54,720 nt of DNA from assembly GCF_014284305.1 (NCBI RefSeq), contig NZ_JACOFW010000026.1:1-54720 (forward strand), read 5' to 3'. The notes under the pieces were generated by a model. It searched no databases. It saw nothing but the letters and a program-made list of their open reading frames with translations, and had not been told where the DNA came from. Each line of letters starts with the position of its first letter. Positions within the stretch are counted from its first letter, which is position 1. The translations under genes were made by a program, and so were the position numbers. This document shows, piece after piece, positions 36,074-45,635 of this stretch. This stretch comes from Affinundibacterium seohonense. GTDB lineage: Bacteria > Pseudomonadota > Gammaproteobacteria > Burkholderiales > Burkholderiaceae_D.

Positions 36074-37918
36074 ATGAAACCTAAGCTTATCTCAACAAAC
36101 CGTACACCACTAACACAAATGCTCATTGGCACTTGTATCTTGAGCATATACCTTAGTGGCTGTAGCTCATCCAATAGAATCGAATCACAGAATCATGCGA
36201 AAGCTGACGCAGCATCTTCAGTACAAAGCAAGGAAAAAATTGCCGAGTTGCCCGCGCCAAAATCACCATCCAAATTGATGATGCTACAGTCTGTGAACAA
36301 CACCAAAGCCGAAGCGGCGATGATAACAATCGCGCCACCGCCTTATTTAGCACCAGGGGAGATGGTGGTATCACCTCCTTTGCTGAGCAAGCAAAAATAC
36401 ATCACTGACTCAGCATACATACCAGTACAAGACACAGCAAAATATCAAAAATTTCAAGAGAATAGTTGGAAGCTAGTCAGCGAAGATCCGGTATCGACTT
36501 TTAGTGCCGATGTCGACACGGGCAGCTATGCAAACGTACGGCGTTTTATTCAGCAAGGTCAATTGCCCAGTCCTGATGCGGTACGCGCCGAAGAATTAGT
36601 GAATTATTTCGCTTACGATTATGCATTACCGGACAAAGATCAAGCGCATCCGTTCAGCGTACACACACAGTTGAGTAGCTCGCCGTGGAATGCATCGCGC
36701 CAGTTGTTACGTATTGCGATTAAAGGTAAAGACATTGCGAAAGAGACCTTGCCCGCGGCGAATCTGGTATTTCTAGTGGATGTTTCTGGTTCCATGAGTC
36801 CAGCAGAACGGTTACCATTGCTACGCACATCCTTGAAGCTACTAGTTTCACAATTGCGTGCGCAAGATCGTGTCAGCTTAGTCACTTATGCCAACGGTAC
36901 CAACGTGGTGCTGCCCGCCACTGCTGGTGACCAAAAAAGTAAAATCAATCTAGCGATAGACCAATTAACTGCCTCTGGTGGCACCAATGGCGAAGCTGGG
37001 ATTAAGCTCGCGTACGCACAAGCGCATGCAGCCCGTATTCCTGGTGGTATCGACCGGGTTTTACTGGCGACCGATGGCGATCTCAACATCGGTGTGACGA
37101 ATGACAGTGATCTAAAAGCCTTAGTCGAACGTGAGCGTAAAGCGGGTATTAGTCTGAGCACCTTAGGGGTCGGCAATGACAACTATAACGAAGCTCTGAT
37201 GAAAAAAATGGCGGACAATGGCGATGGCAGTTATCACTATCTGGATAGCATACAAGAAGCGCACAAAGTTTTGGTCAATGAATATACCTCGACCTTGGCG
37301 ACCATCGCACAGGATTTAAAACTGCAGGTCGAGTTTAATCCAGCACTAGTCAAAGAATACCGTTTAATCGGCTATGAATTACGCGCTCTAAGCCGAGAGC
37401 AATTTAATGATGACAAAGTCGATGCAGGCGATATCGGCGCAGGGCATACGGTGACTGCACTTTATGAAATCGTACCAATTGCTAGCAAAGGCAACATCGA
37501 TCCACTACGCTATCAAGCCACCAAAACTGTATCAAAAACCCAGCGCAAAGATAGCAACAGCGATGAGATTGCATGGTTAAAACTACGCTACAAAACGCCT
37601 AGCCAACATCAAAGCCAATTGATTGAAACGCCGATCAAACAAGATAGCTTGGTGTCCAACATCAAAGCAGCCGATCAGGATTTCAGATTCGCTACTGCGG
37701 TAGCAGCCTGGGCACAATGGTTACGCGGCAGTAGCTTAATCGCCGAATTCGGGCCAAAGGACATCTTGGCACTCGCCAATTCTGCACGTGGGGATGATCG
37801 TTTTGGGCATAGAGCCGAATTCATTCGCTTAGTTGAATTATCTGCGGCGCTGCATCCCGTTCAACGGCCACGAACAAAAAAGGCTAAGCCGGAATCAAGC
37901 GAAACGGTCTCACCTTAA
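36074..37918 (+). CDS. YfbK-like von Willebrand factor A lipoprotein
   Basis: The 614-aa product has a lipoprotein signal ending LSGC (Cys near residue 30), a low-complexity Ala/Lys/Pro linker, an N-terminal YfbK domain (STFSADVDTGSYANVRRFI), a vWA domain with an intact MIDAS (Asp236, Ser238, Ser240 in DVSGSMS, plus TDGDLN), and a C-terminal YfbK-type domain. E. coli YfbK is a similar lipoprotein of unknown role. The ATG at 36074 is preceded by AGGAG. Following tonB closely and ending in a terminator, it forms a two-gene unit; a shared envelope function is inferred. Confidence 0.88.
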   Translation: MKPKLISTNRTPLTQMLIGTCILSIYLSGCSSSNRIESQNHAKADAASSVQSKEKIAELPAPKSPSKLMMLQSVNNTKAEAAMITIAPPPYLAPGEMVVSPPLLSKQKYITDSAYIPVQDTAKYQKFQENSWKLVSEDPVSTFSADVDTGSYANVRRFIQQGQLPSPDAVRAEELVNYFAYDYALPDKDQAHPFSVHTQLSSSPWNASRQLLRIAIKGKDIAKETLPAANLVFLVDVSGSMSPAERLPLLRTSLKLLVSQLRAQDRVSLVTYANGTNVVLPATAGDQKSKINLAIDQLTASGGTNGEAGIKLAYAQAHAARIPGGIDRVLLATDGDLNIGVTNDSDLKALVERERKAGISLSTLGVGNDNYNEALMKKMADNGDGSYHYLDSIQEAHKVLVNEYTSTLATIAQDLKLQVEFNPALVKEYRLIGYELRALSREQFNDDKVDAGDIGAGHTVTALYEIVPIASKGNIDPLRYQATKTVSKTQRKDSNSDEIAWLKLRYKTPSQHQSQLIETPIKQDSLVSNIKAADQDFRFATAVAAWAQWLRGSSLIAEFGPKDILALANSARGDDRFGHRAEFIRLVELSAALHPVQRPRTKKAKPESSETVSP

Positions 37919-37966
37919 AACGTCAACTGCAGAACGCAAGTCACAGCAATTTGAGACAACAGTACG

Positions 37967-37995
37967 ATGGTGGGCATCTAAGCCCACCATTTTTC
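37967..37995 (+). terminator. terminator of the tonB-vWA unit
   Basis: ATGGTGGGC (37967-37975) pairs with GCCCACCAT (37982-37990) around a 6-nt loop and is followed by a T-run. Confidence 0.8.
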
Positions 37996-38126
37996 ATTCC
38001 GACTAAGGTGACACTGCGAAACACCAAAAAATTTGTGACAAAGCGAGACTGCGCGTAAACTAACGCTTAGCGAAACTCTTCGTGTCGTTGACATCCTCAC
38101 TAAGTACATTGAAAAAAAGGCAGTAC

Positions 38127-39062
38127 ATGCAAGATTGGACGATATTAGAACAACTTTGGCGGCAATATTGCGATCCCGCATATCGCCCCGATACTGGCAA
38201 TAGAAGTATGTGGCGCCGCCAAGTGCAAGCCTTATATGCCAACAACATTGCCCACCCGGTTGCACTCCAATATTTACTGCAAGAACGCCCAGGATTAGAT
38301 GCTTTTCGAGAATGGATAAGCACGTCAAATGCGCAATACCAAGTCGTGGATGACGCTAGCGACGATGCCGAAAACAACTACGAACTCTCTGCGGAACAAA
38401 TCGCGTTCTGGCAAAACAACGGTTATCTCGTTTTGCCGAGTGTTATCACCGCCGAAGCATGCGCCGCAAGCTGTGACGCCATCTGGCAATTTCTCGGCGC
38501 AGACCTACAAACACCATCTAGCTGGTACCAATCGCAACATCTACAGAGAGGTTTAATGGCGCCGCTATATAACCACCCGCGCTTAAACACCAATCGTGCC
38601 TCAAAACGCATTCGTGCGGCCTATGAGCAATTATATGGACACAGCGACATTTACAAATCGATTGATCACGTCAGTTTTAATCCGCCGGAAACGACTACAT
38701 TTTCATTCCGTGGTAGCCCCTTGCACTGGGATGTCAGCCTAGCACAACCGATTCCAGATCGATTTCAGGGACTACTCTACTTAACTGATTGCAAGGACAA
38801 CGACGGTGCCTTTCATTGTGTTCCAGGATTTCAGAATCAGTTAGCTGATTGGTTAAATGGGCTCAATCCAGGAGAAGATCCTCGACAAGTCGCCGAGCAA
38901 ACTTTGCAAGCGCAAGCGGTGCCAGGCAATGCTGGCGACTTTGTGATCTGGCACCAGGCCTTGCCGCACTGTGCAACAGCAAATCGTGGTCGAACGCCGA
39001 GAATGGTGCAATATCTGACCTATATACCAAACGATGATGTCGAACACAGCGTATGGATTTAG
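38127..39062 (+). CDS. phytanoyl-CoA dioxygenase-family protein
   Basis: Fe(II)/2-oxoglutarate-type oxygenase of the PhyH family. The 311-aa protein has the iron triad: HxD at His200-Asp202 (PLHWDV) and distal His281 (LPHCATANRGRTPRM), whose downstream Arg is the usual 2-oxoglutarate ligand. An N-terminal part of about 90 residues precedes the fold, which opens at QIAFWQNNGYLVLPSVI. The ATG at 38127 is preferred over an upstream GTG at 38082 because AAGG lies 6 nt upstream. The substrate is unknown and no pathway genes flank it. Confidence 0.88.
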   Translation: MQDWTILEQLWRQYCDPAYRPDTGNRSMWRRQVQALYANNIAHPVALQYLLQERPGLDAFREWISTSNAQYQVVDDASDDAENNYELSAEQIAFWQNNGYLVLPSVITAEACAASCDAIWQFLGADLQTPSSWYQSQHLQRGLMAPLYNHPRLNTNRASKRIRAAYEQLYGHSDIYKSIDHVSFNPPETTTFSFRGSPLHWDVSLAQPIPDRFQGLLYLTDCKDNDGAFHCVPGFQNQLADWLNGLNPGEDPRQVAEQTLQAQAVPGNAGDFVIWHQALPHCATANRGRTPRMVQYLTYIPNDDVEHSVWI

Positions 39063-39151
39063 CTTGTCAGACGCTCACTGTTGATCGACATTGAATGTAG
39101 GCGCCGAGAGACCAAAAAATTAAATCAACTAACACCTTCAAAGGACAACTT

Positions 39152-39481
39152 ATGCAATTTAGCGACCTATTAGCGACCCTAGAAAACATTGATCATCTGG
39201 CCGCCATCGAACTATACGATGGTGAACAATTGAACGCCCGTATCGACAATAAACCAGGCTCAGCTGGCAGCGTTCGGGTGTATAACACGCTAGTTCAAGA
39301 GTTTGGTGAGATCAATCTAGCTGCAGCTGAAAAAGGTCTGCAACTGTACGCCGAACATACGGCAGACGCAAAAGCGTTTCCCGGCAAACACCCCAATATT
39401 GATCGCCTGTTGGCCTTCGTTGAAAAGACCTGTACAAATCAAAACAATCGCCACTACGAGGTCAAACTAATCGCACAATAA
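39152..39481 (+). CDS. DUF2322-family protein
   Basis: The 109-aa protein matches the DUF2322 outline: LENIDHLAAIELYDG near the start, AGSVRVYNTL, FGEINLAAAEKGLQLYAEHTADA and PGKHPNIDRLL in the middle. Function unknown. It has no membrane segment and is likely cytoplasmic. It follows the PhyH-type gene by 89 nt and may be co-transcribed. Confidence 0.75.
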   Translation: MQFSDLLATLENIDHLAAIELYDGEQLNARIDNKPGSAGSVRVYNTLVQEFGEINLAAAEKGLQLYAEHTADAKAFPGKHPNIDRLLAFVEKTCTNQNNRHYEVKLIAQ

Positions 39482-39531
39482 ACACAGATTGTTGTGAGGT
39501 GAATGGCAGGTCGTGCTCAGCAATGTTGACG

Positions 39532-39891
39532 CTAAGGCACTACGATGCCATTCCACGCAGGGTCGACATGCATCTGCTGCAAGATAGCGCCAAGTACCGG
39601 ATGGCCTTTTGGAAATACTTGAGGAAATAAAACCCCACGATCGTATTGATCGTGCGACTTGGACAAGGTAGGAAATTTTCCCCACAAATCCGGTTGATGC
39701 TTCACGAGAAATTCATGAGTTGACCTGCCAATAATGGCGACATCAATGCGCATTCGGAATAGCTTTAGGAAATGGTGAACTTCACTACTGGCATCATCGC
39801 GTTGCAATCTTTTTGCCAACGCGATTTCATCGACATCATGCCATGCAGGCGCGATCCATAAAGTTGGTCGATAACTTAAACCGGCTCTAAT
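39532..39891 (-). pseudogene. C-terminal fragment of a periplasmic solute-binding protein
   Basis: The frame reads from an in-frame stop at 39892-39894 just inside the HD-GYP gene end to TAA at 39532. Its residues (LSYRPTLWIAPAW, VHHFLKLFRMRIDVAIIG, HDQYDRGVLFPQVFPKGHPV, ILQQMHVDPAWNGIV) look like the second lobe and C-terminus of a family-3 binding protein, but the signal peptide and first lobe are absent. The longest frame with any start codon is a 95-codon TTG frame at 39819 without a ribosome-binding site. A truncated remnant is the simplest reading; a short unrelated protein is an alternative. Confidence 0.55.
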
Positions 39892-41258
39892 TTAGCGATT
39901 GCCAATTTCAAAGCTTCAAAACAACGCTCATCAATCGCCGTATGCAAATTTTCTGCCATCATTTCTAAGGTTCGGGGAATAGGAATCGCACCGCGATATG
40001 GACGTTCAGCGGTGATTGCATCGAAAATATCGGCAGTCGTAATGATGCGTGTCTCAAGACAGATCTGCTCCGCATGTAAGCCTTTGGGATAACCGGTACC
40101 GTCTAATTTCTCGTGATGAGCCGCCGCGACTTTGGCTAACTCTGCAAAGACCGAAATACGCGACAAAATCGTCTCGGTATAACTGGCGTGTAGCTTGACT
40201 TCATCCCATTCCGAAATATCTAATTTTCCCGCTTTGTCGAGCACACTATTACTAACGCCAAGTTTGCCAACATCGTGCAGTAACGCACCGCGCTTCAACC
40301 AGCGCCGGCGCGCTGGACTAAGCTCTAAGGCTTCAGCAATCATATCGGTATACAGAGCAACCCGCGCGCTGTGTCCACTCGTGTAAGGACTTTTAGAATC
40401 AACCACCTGCCCAAATGCGGCGGCAATATCATCCAGATAATCGTCGTCTATCGGCACTTCATGCGCATCAGGCTCCAACGCCACCACTTTCTGCGTAATG
40501 TCTGCCGACCGTAAATCCCGCCAAAAATTCTCATCCTTAGCAACGGTCTCGAATGCATCAACCAGCAAGGGATCAAACCAAACGCCAGAACGGTCGCGAA
40601 TCTCTTGCAATGCAGCTTCAGCGCCATCAGCAACTTGAAACACGTCGATCACTTGCGATAATAAAGCGATACGAGAAAAAATCGGGATCGACTCGGCACG
40701 CAAACCCTCAGGCCGACCTTGGCCGTTAAAGTGTTCATCCAAACTATAAATACCTTGCGCAACATCTTCCGAAAAACGTAATAAACGAGCGATTTCGGCA
40801 CCTCGCTGACAACGAGTTGCAATCAATTCTTGGGCGATATTACGACCATCGCGCAAGATCGTTAAGACACTACGAAAGCGCTCTGCTAGACCAGCTTTCA
40901 AACCCGTATGTTTCAGCACAAAATGCAGTACCTGCGGCAAACTGTCACCGACCGTTTTGAAGTCACGCTTAAATTGCAGATCATCGGTCAGGTATAGCTC
41001 GCAAATGCGCGCAGCATTGCTGCTGCAGCCAAGATCCTTGAGCAGTAAGGTGTAGTACAAGTCCCACAACTGATTTTCTGGCAGATGGATTTCGCGACCG
41101 ATATGCATACCGATCCAGCAGCATCGTATGCAATGTCCTTCGGGCTGCCCTTCGGTGATGTCGAGTGCGTGACTGAGCGCACTGATGAGTTCAGATAATT
41201 TAAGTCCAGGGACTGGGCTGGCATTTGATGTATCCCAATTCGAGCTACGCTCTGGCAT
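39876..41258 (-). CDS. tandem HD-GYP cyclic-di-GMP phosphodiesterase-like protein
   Basis: The 460-aa protein has two HD-type domains. The C-terminal one is complete: HD at His328-Asp329 (LLHDVGKLG) and HHEKLDGTGYP downstream, followed by the ITTADIFDAITAERPYR tail typical of c-di-GMP hydrolases. The N-terminal one is degenerate, showing HCIRCCWIGMHIGREI, LLLKDLGCSS and NGQGRPEG where HD and GYP would be. Such tandem proteins often use the broken domain for regulation. The ATG at 41258 is preferred because AGAGG lies 7 nt upstream. It is near no GGDEF gene. Confidence 0.9.
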   Translation of the reverse strand: MPERSSNWDTSNASPVPGLKLSELISALSHALDITEGQPEGHCIRCCWIGMHIGREIHLPENQLWDLYYTLLLKDLGCSSNAARICELYLTDDLQFKRDFKTVGDSLPQVLHFVLKHTGLKAGLAERFRSVLTILRDGRNIAQELIATRCQRGAEIARLLRFSEDVAQGIYSLDEHFNGQGRPEGLRAESIPIFSRIALLSQVIDVFQVADGAEAALQEIRDRSGVWFDPLLVDAFETVAKDENFWRDLRSADITQKVVALEPDAHEVPIDDDYLDDIAAAFGQVVDSKSPYTSGHSARVALYTDMIAEALELSPARRRWLKRGALLHDVGKLGVSNSVLDKAGKLDISEWDEVKLHASYTETILSRISVFAELAKVAAAHHEKLDGTGYPKGLHAEQICLETRIITTADIFDAITAERPYRGAIPIPRTLEMMAENLHTAIDERCFEALKLAIAKLEPV

Positions 41259-41388
41259 GTCATATCCTCTCTTGCTTGCGCTTACCCGACAAGACATCGA
41301 GCATATCAATATCGCAAAGAATACATCAAATCCCGAAAATTTGCCGAAAAGAAACTATTCAGATCGGCTAAATCAATCGCAATACCCC

Positions 41389-42972
41389 TTATTTGCCAAC
41401 GGCAAATAAAACCGCATTATTGATGGCATACACCTTTCCGTCTGCCCCTACCGCGGTTGGTGTATAGGATTCACCAAGACCACTGGTTAAACGAATTTTT
41501 TCGCTGAGTTTATTGGTGGTCAGATCCCAGCGATACAAGTATCCATCTTCACTATTCACGATCACAGATTTAGTAAAAGGATCGACCGCTGCCGTATTGA
41601 CGCACCATTCAATAAAACCGCCTGGCACATTCGGATCTGGTGTTGGACCTAACAGTGTCAATACTTCCGCCATCACTTTAATGCCGGATATTTTGTCGTT
41701 TTGCTCGGTGTGTGGATCAAGAATCGCAATTTCATTCATGCCGTTACCAGAACCTGCACGCTCGTAATTATTGTATTTCACCATCAAGAGATAGGTCGAA
41801 GTCCCTTTGTAGCTCGGTACCAGATTCGCTGGGACCACAGAAGCGGTATCGTCCCAACCAAATGAACCAGGAATTTTAGTTTGCGACAAATCGGCATTGA
41901 AGTGCAACAACCAACCACGTGCATTATGCGTCCCATACGTTTTTTCCAAGACGCCAATATAAACATCGCCGTCTGGTGCGACCGTGGGTGAAGCCGTGCT
42001 GTCATCAGAAATATTGGCCGGACCTTTTTCATTTGGATCAATTAATTGAACTTTCGATTTCAAAGCTAGGGTCGTACTATCCAAAGCCAACAAATAGCCG
42101 GTCTGACGTACACCAGTCGCAATATTGTCATTGACGACGACATAGATCGTTTTTTGATCTTTGGAAACGGCGATCGCACTATTGGTAGCGACTTTTGCGA
42201 CTCCAGTACCGGGCACAATCGCACTAATATCTGTCGTCACCGACTTCCCATCGGCACCGATGCGCGTGACACCACTTTTTAGACCAGCCGGATTACCTGC
42301 TGCGGCAACAAAACCAAAGTAAATATTACTTTGTGCATCGCTGGAAATCGGCGTGTTGATCACAATCGCTTTATCTAAAACGCTCTTATTGGCGGCGTAG
42401 ACGCTATCACCATAAAACACGATACTCTTCAAGGTCCCGGTTGCTGCATCGGCATCGTCACGGTAAAGCACTTTGCCACCAGCACCTGGCGCATATAGAC
42501 GATTATTCGGCGCTAAGCTAATGTTATAAGAGGGTGTCCAGCGATACGCTGGCATAACATAGTCAGTATTCTCAGACCAAATCAGCTTACCATCGATCCC
42601 ACTACGCGCTTCAAAACGATACACGGGATCGGCGGCAGTTTTGACCGGTAAAATCACGGTATTTTTCGCGGTAATCACTGGTGAACCGTAGTGCACTAAC
42701 AAATATCCTTGCGCCGAGTATTTGGGTGCGAGATCGACTGGAGTCTGCCAAACGATGCGTGAATACGCCTGCGTTGCAACGCCAGACAAGCCCTCATGCT
42801 GTGCATTGCCACCAAAATTGAGCCACGGTGGACCGCCGACAGCGGGATTAGCAGTGACAGCATTTCCTCCTGAACCACCGCAGGCAGCGATGACAGAAAC
42901 GGCAATGATGCTCACTACGCTTGTCAGCAGCCATTGTTTGCTGAGCTTGTTTTTTGGTTTCATTTCCCGCAT
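41389..42972 (-). CDS. beta-propeller (PQQ-like) lipoprotein
   Basis: The 527-aa protein has a lipoprotein signal with lipobox VIAAC near residue 31, a Gly/Asn linker and then repeated blade segments such as IVWQTPVDL, DGKLIWSEN and DGKVYAINN, characteristic of PQQ/quinoprotein-like propellers. The catalytic and metal residues of true PQQ dehydrogenases are not evident, so it is probably a structural or binding propeller. It is divergent from the HzsA-related gene; this may be a shared promoter region. Met4 is an alternative start. Confidence 0.72.
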   Translation of the reverse strand: MREMKPKNKLSKQWLLTSVVSIIAVSVIAACGGSGGNAVTANPAVGGPPWLNFGGNAQHEGLSGVATQAYSRIVWQTPVDLAPKYSAQGYLLVHYGSPVITAKNTVILPVKTAADPVYRFEARSGIDGKLIWSENTDYVMPAYRWTPSYNISLAPNNRLYAPGAGGKVLYRDDADAATGTLKSIVFYGDSVYAANKSVLDKAIVINTPISSDAQSNIYFGFVAAAGNPAGLKSGVTRIGADGKSVTTDISAIVPGTGVAKVATNSAIAVSKDQKTIYVVVNDNIATGVRQTGYLLALDSTTLALKSKVQLIDPNEKGPANISDDSTASPTVAPDGDVYIGVLEKTYGTHNARGWLLHFNADLSQTKIPGSFGWDDTASVVPANLVPSYKGTSTYLLMVKYNNYERAGSGNGMNEIAILDPHTEQNDKISGIKVMAEVLTLLGPTPDPNVPGGFIEWCVNTAAVDPFTKSVIVNSEDGYLYRWDLTTNKLSEKIRLTSGLGESYTPTAVGADGKVYAINNAVLFAVGK

Positions 42973-43177
42973 TTGATTGTCTCTATCAATTATTATGTGA
43001 ACTTGCTTAAGGATTTCACTACGAATAGTAGTAAGCGGAAAGTAGATTGACGCAAAATAAGAAAAAATTCAAGTAAGATGACTCACTCCCACAGCAAGTG
43101 TCGTCTCTGTGCTTTTTTTGAGTCACAATTCATATTGTTCGCGCACGCAATTTCACTCCGAATTTTGTCAATCACTG

Positions 43178-45397
43178 ATGTTTAACATTTTTTTCTACTT
43201 GATGCTTGTTGCGGTTAGCCTTTTTGGCTGTCAGCGGCAAGAGAATTCAAACCCACAACAATCTGGCGCAATGACAACAAAAGTCGAGACGCCAGCAATG
43301 GAAAAAACGTCTTATCCCCTGCTTTTTGTCACCCAAGTACCGACAGCTCACGATTTCAACAACCGTTTATCCGCCTTCGCCAATCACCGAACAACGACCG
43401 CAGATGTGCCACGTGGCGGCGATTTGATGTTGCTTTATCCGGATGGGACGATCAGAAATCTGACACAAGAAGCCGGTTTTGGCATGTCTGGCTTACAGGG
43501 ACAGAAAGCAATCGCGGTGCGAGAGCCTTCGGTTCATCCCAGCGGTAAAAAAGCCTTGTTTAGTCTATTACTCGGCTCACCCAAAAAAAATCAAACAAAC
43601 AATCACTATCGTTGGCAGATTTATGAAGTCGAAGGTCTGGCAGCAAATGACAAGGCAAAGATCCGCCGACTTGCTAAACAAGATCCACGCTATAACAATC
43701 TTTCGCCGATCTATGCTGACGACGACAGCATAATTTTCACCTCGGATCGTCCACGTACCGGCGAAGCCCATCTCTATCCACAACTCGATGAATATGAAGC
43801 GACACCGAGTATTTCAGGGATATGGAAACTCAATCCAGCGAGTGGACAATTGCAACTATTGAGTCATACGCCAAGTGGTGCGTTTAACCCCATTATTGAT
43901 AGTTTTGGTCGGGTGATTTTCACGCGCTGGGATCATCTGCAACAAGATCAGCTTGCCGACAGAGATCGCGATGCTGATCGCAATGGGGTTAGTTTGCCAT
44001 TTCAATCATTTAATTTTTCGGACGAATCTGCCACCGCCAAAGCATTGCAAGAACGGGTTGAAATTTTCCCGGAATCACGCGTAGGCAGCAGTGGCACTTA
44101 CGGCGATGTCAGTCCATATCGCAGCAATTTTTTTACGCTTTGGCAGATTGATCAAGATGGGGCGAATGAAGAGACCGTCAATCACGTCGGTCAACATGAA
44201 CTGGCTTTCGGTTTTGCGACACCCAGCTTTAGAAATGATATGAATCTCAGTCGCAGTACTAACGAACAATTTTATGCCAATCGACAACCACTACGCCGCG
44301 AAGGTGGGCTTTTTCATTTGCGCGAAGATCCGCTAGAACCAGGTACTTTTTTTGGCATTAATGCCAGAGAGTCAGGCTCATTCACTACTGATAGCATCGT
44401 CAAAATTAGTGCAAGACCAGACTTAAATCCTGAGCAAATGCAGGTGATCGCTGTTACCAAGATCGATAAAAGCGACAATTTACAAGATGGTCGTTATCGT
44501 AATCCTTTGCCCTTGTCCGATGGTCGATTGATTGCCAGCCATACTAGCCATCAACTTCCCCCGGATGCAGAATCCACCTTACAAGATCTTCGGATCAAAG
44601 TGTTAGAACGACATCCAAAAACCGGTTTGTACACCGCCAAGCATGCCTTAACTCAGGGCATACACAAAGAGTTGAGCTGGTGGGATGGCAAACAATTGAA
44701 GCACTTCAAGGGCGACTTATGGGAAATCGAAGCGGTTGAACTCAAGCCTCAAAAGAACATAACACCACCAACAAAGTCGCTAGAATCGCCGGAGCAAGCC
44801 ATCTTTAAAGAAGCACAAGTCGATGAATCCACACTTCGACAATGGTTAACTGACCAAAACTTAGCGCTGATTATTACTCGGAATCAAACTAGTCGCGACC
44901 GCGCTGACCAACAACAACCCTTTAATCTGAAAGTGCCAAATGGCGTCAGCACGGTCTCAAAAGCGGCGACTAGCGGCGTGATCTATGAGATACAACATTT
45001 TCAAATCTTACAGGCGGAACAAATTCGTGCCTACCCAGATCGGCCTGGTCGTCGCCACTTGGCACAAACCATCACAAACTTTCATCCACTCAATATCCAA
45101 GAACCAGACATTGCCAGTAGTGTCATCATCGCCAAAGATGGTTCCACCGCCGCCTTCGTTCCCGCTGCCCGAGCACTAACGTGGCAAACCACTGACGCCG
45201 AAGGTAACGCGGTCGTACGCGAACGCAACTGGGTTACATTCAAAGCCGGCGAGATTCGCGTCTGTGCTGCCTGTCATGGTGTGAATCAAAGAGATCAGGC
45301 AGATTTTCCGGCACCATTCAATAAGCCAGAAGCGCTTCGCGAATTACTCACTCAATGGAAGAAAATCAGTCAAAATGCATCTTCGCTCAGCAAATAG
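43178..45397 (+). CDS. HzsA-related lipoprotein with c-type heme site
   Basis: The 739-aa protein begins with a lipoprotein signal (MFNIFFYLMLVAVSLFGC, Cys18) and continues into PD40-like propeller segments (HPSGKKALFSL, SPIYADDDSIIFTSDRPR, EYEATPSISGIWKLNPASG, DSFGRVIFTRWDHLQ). That series resembles the domain first seen in the hydrazine synthase alpha subunit of anammox bacteria. At the C-terminus a CAACH motif (Cys696, Cys699, His700) is a covalent heme c site. No other hzs genes are present, so hydrazine synthesis is not implied; an outer-membrane or periplasmic electron-transfer role is inferred. The ATG at 43178 is chosen because it begins the signal peptide. Confidence 0.65.
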   Translation: MFNIFFYLMLVAVSLFGCQRQENSNPQQSGAMTTKVETPAMEKTSYPLLFVTQVPTAHDFNNRLSAFANHRTTTADVPRGGDLMLLYPDGTIRNLTQEAGFGMSGLQGQKAIAVREPSVHPSGKKALFSLLLGSPKKNQTNNHYRWQIYEVEGLAANDKAKIRRLAKQDPRYNNLSPIYADDDSIIFTSDRPRTGEAHLYPQLDEYEATPSISGIWKLNPASGQLQLLSHTPSGAFNPIIDSFGRVIFTRWDHLQQDQLADRDRDADRNGVSLPFQSFNFSDESATAKALQERVEIFPESRVGSSGTYGDVSPYRSNFFTLWQIDQDGANEETVNHVGQHELAFGFATPSFRNDMNLSRSTNEQFYANRQPLRREGGLFHLREDPLEPGTFFGINARESGSFTTDSIVKISARPDLNPEQMQVIAVTKIDKSDNLQDGRYRNPLPLSDGRLIASHTSHQLPPDAESTLQDLRIKVLERHPKTGLYTAKHALTQGIHKELSWWDGKQLKHFKGDLWEIEAVELKPQKNITPPTKSLESPEQAIFKEAQVDESTLRQWLTDQNLALIITRNQTSRDRADQQQPFNLKVPNGVSTVSKAATSGVIYEIQHFQILQAEQIRAYPDRPGRRHLAQTITNFHPLNIQEPDIASSVIIAKDGSTAAFVPAARALTWQTTDAEGNAVVRERNWVTFKAGEIRVCAACHGVNQRDQADFPAPFNKPEALRELLTQWKKISQNASSLSK

Positions 45398-45635
45398 TCT
45401 TCAACACCGCACAAAGCACCGAAAACGCCAAGCTACAAAGCCGTCAGAAATTTACTGAGCAAATGTAACTTAAATACTGCATTGCAAAAACGGACAAATT
45501 CAGCCTCTCTTGTAGCTAAAAGCCTTTATAATCAAGGGTTTTTGCTAGTTTGCTTCCTTGTTTTATGGAAACATGTACAAACAAAGCCTACAACTAAGCA
45601 TATAAATTGCAATTTACTTAAGAATTTTCTGACCT

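Noticed and set aside
36886..37182. 98-aa frame on the minus strand within the vWA gene
   Set aside because: It is a shadow of the strongly supported vWA coding frame and has no ribosome-binding site or family features.
43109..43177. N-terminal extension of the HzsA-related protein from a GTG
   Set aside because: The ATG at 43178 starts a clean lipoprotein signal; the extra 23 residues would place a polar segment before it.
43178..45397. Hydrazine synthase and anammox metabolism
   Set aside because: Only an HzsA-related domain is seen. The hzsB/C subunits, other heme sites and associated genes are missing.
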